64,000 nucleotides of DNA from Symbiodinium natans (taxonomy: Eukaryota > Sar > Dinophyceae > Suessiales > Symbiodiniaceae), in assembly GCA_905221605.1 (NCBI GenBank), contig CAJNDS010002391.1, forward strand, positions 291,070 through 355,069, written 5' to 3'. Made by a program: the position numbers and the translations under genes. How positions within the stretch are numbered: position 1 is the first letter of the stretch; each line of letters opens with the position of its first letter. The notes beneath the pieces were generated by a model. The model worked only from the letters and a program-made list of their open reading frames with translations. It had not been told where the DNA came from and searched no databases. Shown in pieces: positions 60,901 to 64,000 of this stretch.

Positions 60901-61012
60901 TTCAGGCCCCATGGCCCTGTACTACTCAACCCACCCCTAATCCCAAAACAAGGACGGCCGTTGAGATTCCATTTCTGAGGTCACCCGGTATATTCATCGC
61001 GTCGGCCGCACG
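49690..61012 (+). CDS. DEAD-box ATP-dependent RNA helicase, DDX27/Drs1/RH28-like (multi-exon)
   Basis: Exons: 49690-49744, 49899-49911, 50353-50396, 50979-51034, 51379-51441, 52096-52147, 52409-52466, 52901-52930, 53121-53169, 53368-53399, 54161-54207, 57604-57640, 57837-57865, 58271-58331, 58483-58495, 58543-58568, 58786-58834, 59172-59227, 59588-59662, 59772-59813, 60174-60220, 60649-60691, 60980-61012. Every junction keeps phase and every acceptor is AG|G. Motifs in order: FADLRLSR and PTPIQ (Q motif), ATAETGSGKT (I), PTRELAVQ (Ia), AGG, TPGR (Ib), DEADR (II), FSATLNAS (III), VIVFCSTKE (IV), EIHGNLSQ, LVATDIASRGLD (V), YIHRVGRT (VI). Both RecA-like domains are therefore complete up to motif VI. 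QTMLFSAT, AAHRI and EIHGN fit plant RH28, human DDX27 and yeast Drs1, nucleolar helicases of 60S assembly. The N-terminus and the C-terminus after GRT are unresolved. The exon at 58543 is the least certain. Confidence 0.88.
49899..49911 (+). other. 13-nt micro-exon of the helicase (SR|PLLR)
   Basis: G followed by four codons PLLR, between CTGCAG and a GC donor (GCTGGG). It joins LS(R) to ACTELQF, exactly the spacing of the Q-motif region in DDX27-type proteins (LSRPLLKA then eight residues then PTPIQ). Confidence 0.7.
50495..50660. repeat. AT-rich island with TA and ATTT microsatellites
   Basis: A (TA)n run and TTTA repeats inside the helicase intron 50397-50978. The surrounding sequence is GC-rich. 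Confidence 0.9.
53717..53795. repeat. (TTC)n microsatellite
   Basis: CTTCTTCATC followed by a long TTC run in the helicase intron before the DEADR exon. The Glu-rich minus-strand frame across it is an artefact. Confidence 0.95.
54370..56878 (+). CDS. Nested gene: PPCS-motif, cytosine-methyltransferase-like protein (10 exons)
   Basis: Exons 54370-54468, 54555-54670, 54810-54878, 55018-55127, 55387-55422, 55555-55632, 55763-55854, 56055-56110, 56496-56550 and 56804-56878 give 786 bases, 261 residues plus stop, with every junction in phase. Donors are GT three times and GC six times; all acceptors are AG|G. An in-frame TGA lies at 54343, so the ATG at 54370 is the likely start. Landmarks: DLFGASGS (50-57) like SAM-binding motif I, AVYDLK (71-76), GGPPCSLF with Cys112 like the PC motif of C5 methyltransferases, HIVIEQP (162-168) where C5 enzymes have ENV, KPTILMGTLPTLHRMK, and AYTKCFCRDLHKTW near the end. 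I recall this layout from many dinoflagellate proteins of unknown function. Enzyme activity is not shown. The gene lies wholly inside one helicase intron, on the same strand. Confidence 0.85.
54948..54981. repeat. C21-A13 homopolymer junction
   Basis: Twenty-one C followed directly by thirteen A inside an intron (54879-55017) of the nested gene. Confidence 0.95.
56719..56743. repeat. T10-G15 homopolymer junction
   Basis: A T run followed directly by a G run in the last intron (56551-56803) of the nested gene; the reverse-complement arrangement of the C21-A13 junction. Confidence 0.95.
57420..57565. repeat. AT-rich island with (TA)n
   Basis: TATATA microsatellite just upstream of the LLEMGF exon of the helicase, after the end of the nested gene. 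It is similar in type to the island at 50495. Confidence 0.85.
58483..58495 (+). other. 13-nt micro-exon of the helicase (VKPE)
   Basis: Four codons plus one base between CGGCAG and a GC donor (GCATCC). It joins LAALAL to (R)HVRLSVDL, giving the KP...VRL segment that follows motif III in this family. Confidence 0.55.
58751..58774. repeat. 24-base poly-G run
   Basis: An uninterrupted G run in the helicase intron, 12 bases before the EFVKAPSEE exon. Confidence 0.95.
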
Positions 61013-64000
61013 GTGCTGCCGGCCTGGGCTTGCAAGCGCCAGTAGAATTCCCCATAACGTCCAGAAACCCAAAGGCTCCTACAGTGCCTATCAGACCTAT
61101 TTCTGTCTTATGACCTAAATAAATCTCCACGCCTGAGCGCCAAGAGGGCTTCTGCGCGCCGTAAGTCTGATTTTTTACAGCCCCCAAGTTCTTCCTGGTT
61201 CTTCCGAAAGCCCCTACGAGGCTGGCCCTCAGCTGTTCGAGGGTCTCGTGGCTTCTTGTGTCAGTTCTAAAGGTCATTTGCTGCTATGGTTTAAGGGCTC
61301 AGGGCCGATGACCTCAGGTTTGACTACGGAGGATTCGGGGACTGAAGTCGTTTGGTGCTGCGTTACGATGGCAACGTTTGCAGGGCATTGGGTTCGCGCG
61401 CGCATTTGCCCGAGCCATTTCCGCAGACATGTCAGCTTCTTGGAGAGCATCCAAGCCAAGCCAGCCTTAGAGTCACCATCCTCCCCCCCGGGGGGGGTGG
61501 AGCCATAGCAGCATGGACACAACGCTCTGCTTGCTGCTGCATGCCAACGGCAACACGGCTGCTTTCAGTGTCAAAACCGGGATCGACATTGCCGAGTCGG
61601 GCTAGCACGCTGGCCCTCGAACTCCAATACCTCAACACACCCGCACCACAAAAGTCGCAAAGCCAAAGGGCCCCCAAAATTCAGCCGGCCCCATGTCAAC
61701 GAAGAACCTATCACAAAGGGACTGAAGCGGGAGGGCCACAGGTTGTCACTTTGCGGCGTTTTGCTGTTGTGTCTGTTTTGCTCCCAAGAAGACAAAACGG
61801 AAGAAGAGTCCAAGAAGCCAAGGGCAAACAGGGACACGTTGCTATCGATGGTCTGCGTGTAAAGAAGATTCCATGGAATGAATATTGTGGGCGAAGTCAT
61901 CACTTGCCGTTCCACTCTCACCCCGCATGGCTTTGGAGATTTGATAGATGTCCGCTCCGAAGCCTAAGTCACGTCAGTAGTCCTGGCAGGGTGCGACTCT
62001 CGTGACCTGGTCTGGGGTACAAAAATGCACCCGCTCAGTTTGCCTTTGGCCCTGTTCGGTGTGATTCGGTGAAGAAGCCATGGCAAAACATTACTGGTAC
62101 CGATTTGCGCTGGCAGTGGAGGATGAGCTGGTGCCATCTGATGCAGCTCACACATGTGCACGAGGATGGAAAACGTAGTGCCGATAGACAGCTAGTGAGA
62201 TGGGTGCAAACGCCATTGTTGCTTCACCCGGCACTGGATCACCCACTGCCGGTTCTGCCTGCACGTGTGTCACGCATCCGCGTGCGCGAGTGGCTTGAGT
62301 TCAAAGTTTCGAGCTTCAGGTTGTGTACTTACCAGAGCTTTTTGATTTAAGCTCCGAGCCCAAATAAATCTAGAAACCCGGCCCCTGCTCTGACATACGG
62401 TGACATGCGGCATCCCGAGGCCTCAACCGCCGTGTCTGGGCGCCTATCGCCGAAGACCTGGCGGCGCCACCTGTCAAGCCTCGTTGGATCTTGCAGCAGT
62501 AAGGCATGAACGATGTCAACTATAAGAGGTCTAACGGTGTGGAGGGTGACAGCAATGGGGTTTTGGGATTGGGGTTCAGGACGGTTTGGACGGTTCCGAA
62601 CGGTTCAGGACGGTTCAGGACGGTTTGCCGGTGCAAAGGCTGCCGAGGTTTTGGAAGCCGGCGAAACCGGGCTCCCTAATTCTGAAATCCCCTTACGCCA
62701 GAAGTTCTATATCCTAAGACCCCTGACCCCAAAAAAATTCAAGGAGGTGTCCAGTAGCCCACAGGCTCCGGGGCCTGCCAGTGGAGGCACTGGCTTCGCC
62801 GCGCCCGGAGGCTGAAATGTTGTTTTGGGCTTCCTTTCTTCGGTGGTTCGGGGTCAGGAGATACAGAAAAAGGAGTTTTATGACATGCTTGGATGTCAGG
62901 ATTTGTGCAGCAGCTTACGCAAGACTTTATTTTCGGCTTGCGGCTCAAGCGCCAATCTCGATGAGGTGCGGGGCTGAGCGTGTCAAAACTGAAAGGCCAA
63001 AAGGCACGTTATGTGCAGGGTGTTTATGTTTGGTTGGTGCGGTTGATTTCTGATGGCGTTGAAAGCCCCGAAGCTCGTGAATGTGCCCAGGCAACACACA
63101 CTTCGCTGGCAAGTGTTAAAATGTGCGCAGGCCTCGCTCACCCGAATCGGCCGGCTATGGCTGGCTTCGCTGGACCACACTGGCAGTTTAGGAAGTCGGG
63201 TTTGGGGTAGGTGCTTCAGTGAGGTGTAGCTCGGGCGCGTTGCGACGTCGCATTCCTTGAAGGCTTCAGGTTGGACTTGATTGATTGGTTTCCCTTTTGG
63301 GTGGGCAAACCACGGAAGTTCATGCACAAAATGCCCGAGACCGATCCTGCACACTTCCGAAAGCTCAGGGAGCATCACGAGAGGTCAGTCAGTGCTGTTA
63401 GAAAGTGGACACCACTCCGTATGACCCCTGAGCTGAACCCTCTGTCACCGAAATGGCCTGTTGAATCGCATTGAAGCCTGGGCACGCGAAGGACTTGCTT
63501 GGGCACGGCGAAGCAGCAGAGCTTCATCTGGCCGGAGCCGACACTGGCCGGAGTTACAGCGCTCATAAGCCGTACGTTGCGGATGGTACACCGGATATGT
63601 TCACGCCTTTGATTCTTTGGAGGCCTGAGTCTGTATGTCGATGAGAGGTTGAGGGTGAACTGTGTACCAGTGTACTCATGGGTGAACAGGTGGTGATGAT
63701 GCCGTCCCTGCCCATATTTTTGGAACATGTTGCAAGCGGGGGAAGGCGCGGAGGAGCAGGTCTGGCACTAGGAGCACTTCGTGACGTTTGCCCAAACAGC
63801 TGAAGCAATTTGTGGCTGAGGGCGCCCCTGAGCCATGCCGTCGCGAGTCCTGTACGGAACTCCCCTGGCCAAAAACTCAAAGCCCCAAGCGCCCGAGGAG
63901 ACGGACTGGATGCAGTTCCGCGATCAGGCCGGGAGCCGATCGGAAAGGATCCAAACACGATCGCAGCCGCGATAAAGTTGTGACGCACCTTTGTTGACCA
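61013..64000. other. Downstream part, unresolved
   Basis: The helicase should continue with an AR-containing exon after GRT, but only one partial candidate (61719-61755, encoding TEAGGPQVVTL) was found and its phase needs a further small exon before it. A GGACGGTT(C/T) short tandem repeat lies at 62577-62628. Only the 63270 island reads as an exon. Confidence 0.4.
63270..63383 (+). CDS. Candidate coding exon, unknown gene
   Basis: A 114-base exon between CTTCAG|G and a GT donor (CGAGAG|GTCAGT). It encodes LDLIDWFPFWVGKPRKFM followed by HKMPETDPAHFRKLREHHER. Strongly protein-like. It could be the far C-terminus of the helicase or, more likely, a separate downstream gene. No family recognised. 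Confidence 0.45.

Overview
The window reads as nuclear DNA of a dinoflagellate, probably of the Suessiales/Symbiodiniaceae type. This is inferred from four things. Genes are broken into many tiny exons. Introns start mostly with GC, sometimes GA or GT, and end in AG followed by an exonic G, an established dinoflagellate pattern. There are many poly-G/poly-C runs and telomere-like CCCTAAA words. The proteins include types I know from dinoflagellate genomes. No bacterial, plasmid or CRISPR features are seen.

Layout, with all assigned genes on the + strand. At 1-1000 lies a dispersed repeat whose 5' half recurs at 10.4 kb and 3' half at 21.4 kb. At 1522-6055 a two-exon gene encodes a multi-pass membrane protein of about 619 residues. 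6-12 kb is repeat-rich and has no assignable gene. At 12.2-16.7 kb is a nearly intact non-LTR retrotransposon: an APE-type endonuclease / reverse transcriptase / zinc-finger ORF followed 4 bases later by a second ORF. 16.7-24.5 kb is mostly non-coding with a few exon-like islands. At 24.55-27.88 kb a 3.2-kb minisatellite of 35/37-bp units is enclosed by about 53-bp imperfect inverted repeats. 28-32 kb holds more exon-like islands. A GT/GTCTCT microsatellite at 32.9-33.9 kb runs into a 100-N assembly gap. 34-48 kb has little that can be assigned.

The main locus is 48-61 kb. I reconstructed a DEAD-box RNA helicase of the DDX27/Drs1/RH28 type from at least 23 phase-consistent exons, two of only 13 nt. 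Its 3.4-kb intron between DEADR and LLEMGF contains a complete second gene on the same strand (54370-56878). That gene has ten exons and 261 codons, with a DLFGASGS motif and a PPCS motif like a cytosine-C5 methyltransferase. Helicases of this type act in nucleolar 60S ribosome assembly; the function of the nested protein is not known.

The exon models were made by eye from reading-frame phase, the AG|G rule and conserved motifs. Transcript data would settle them.
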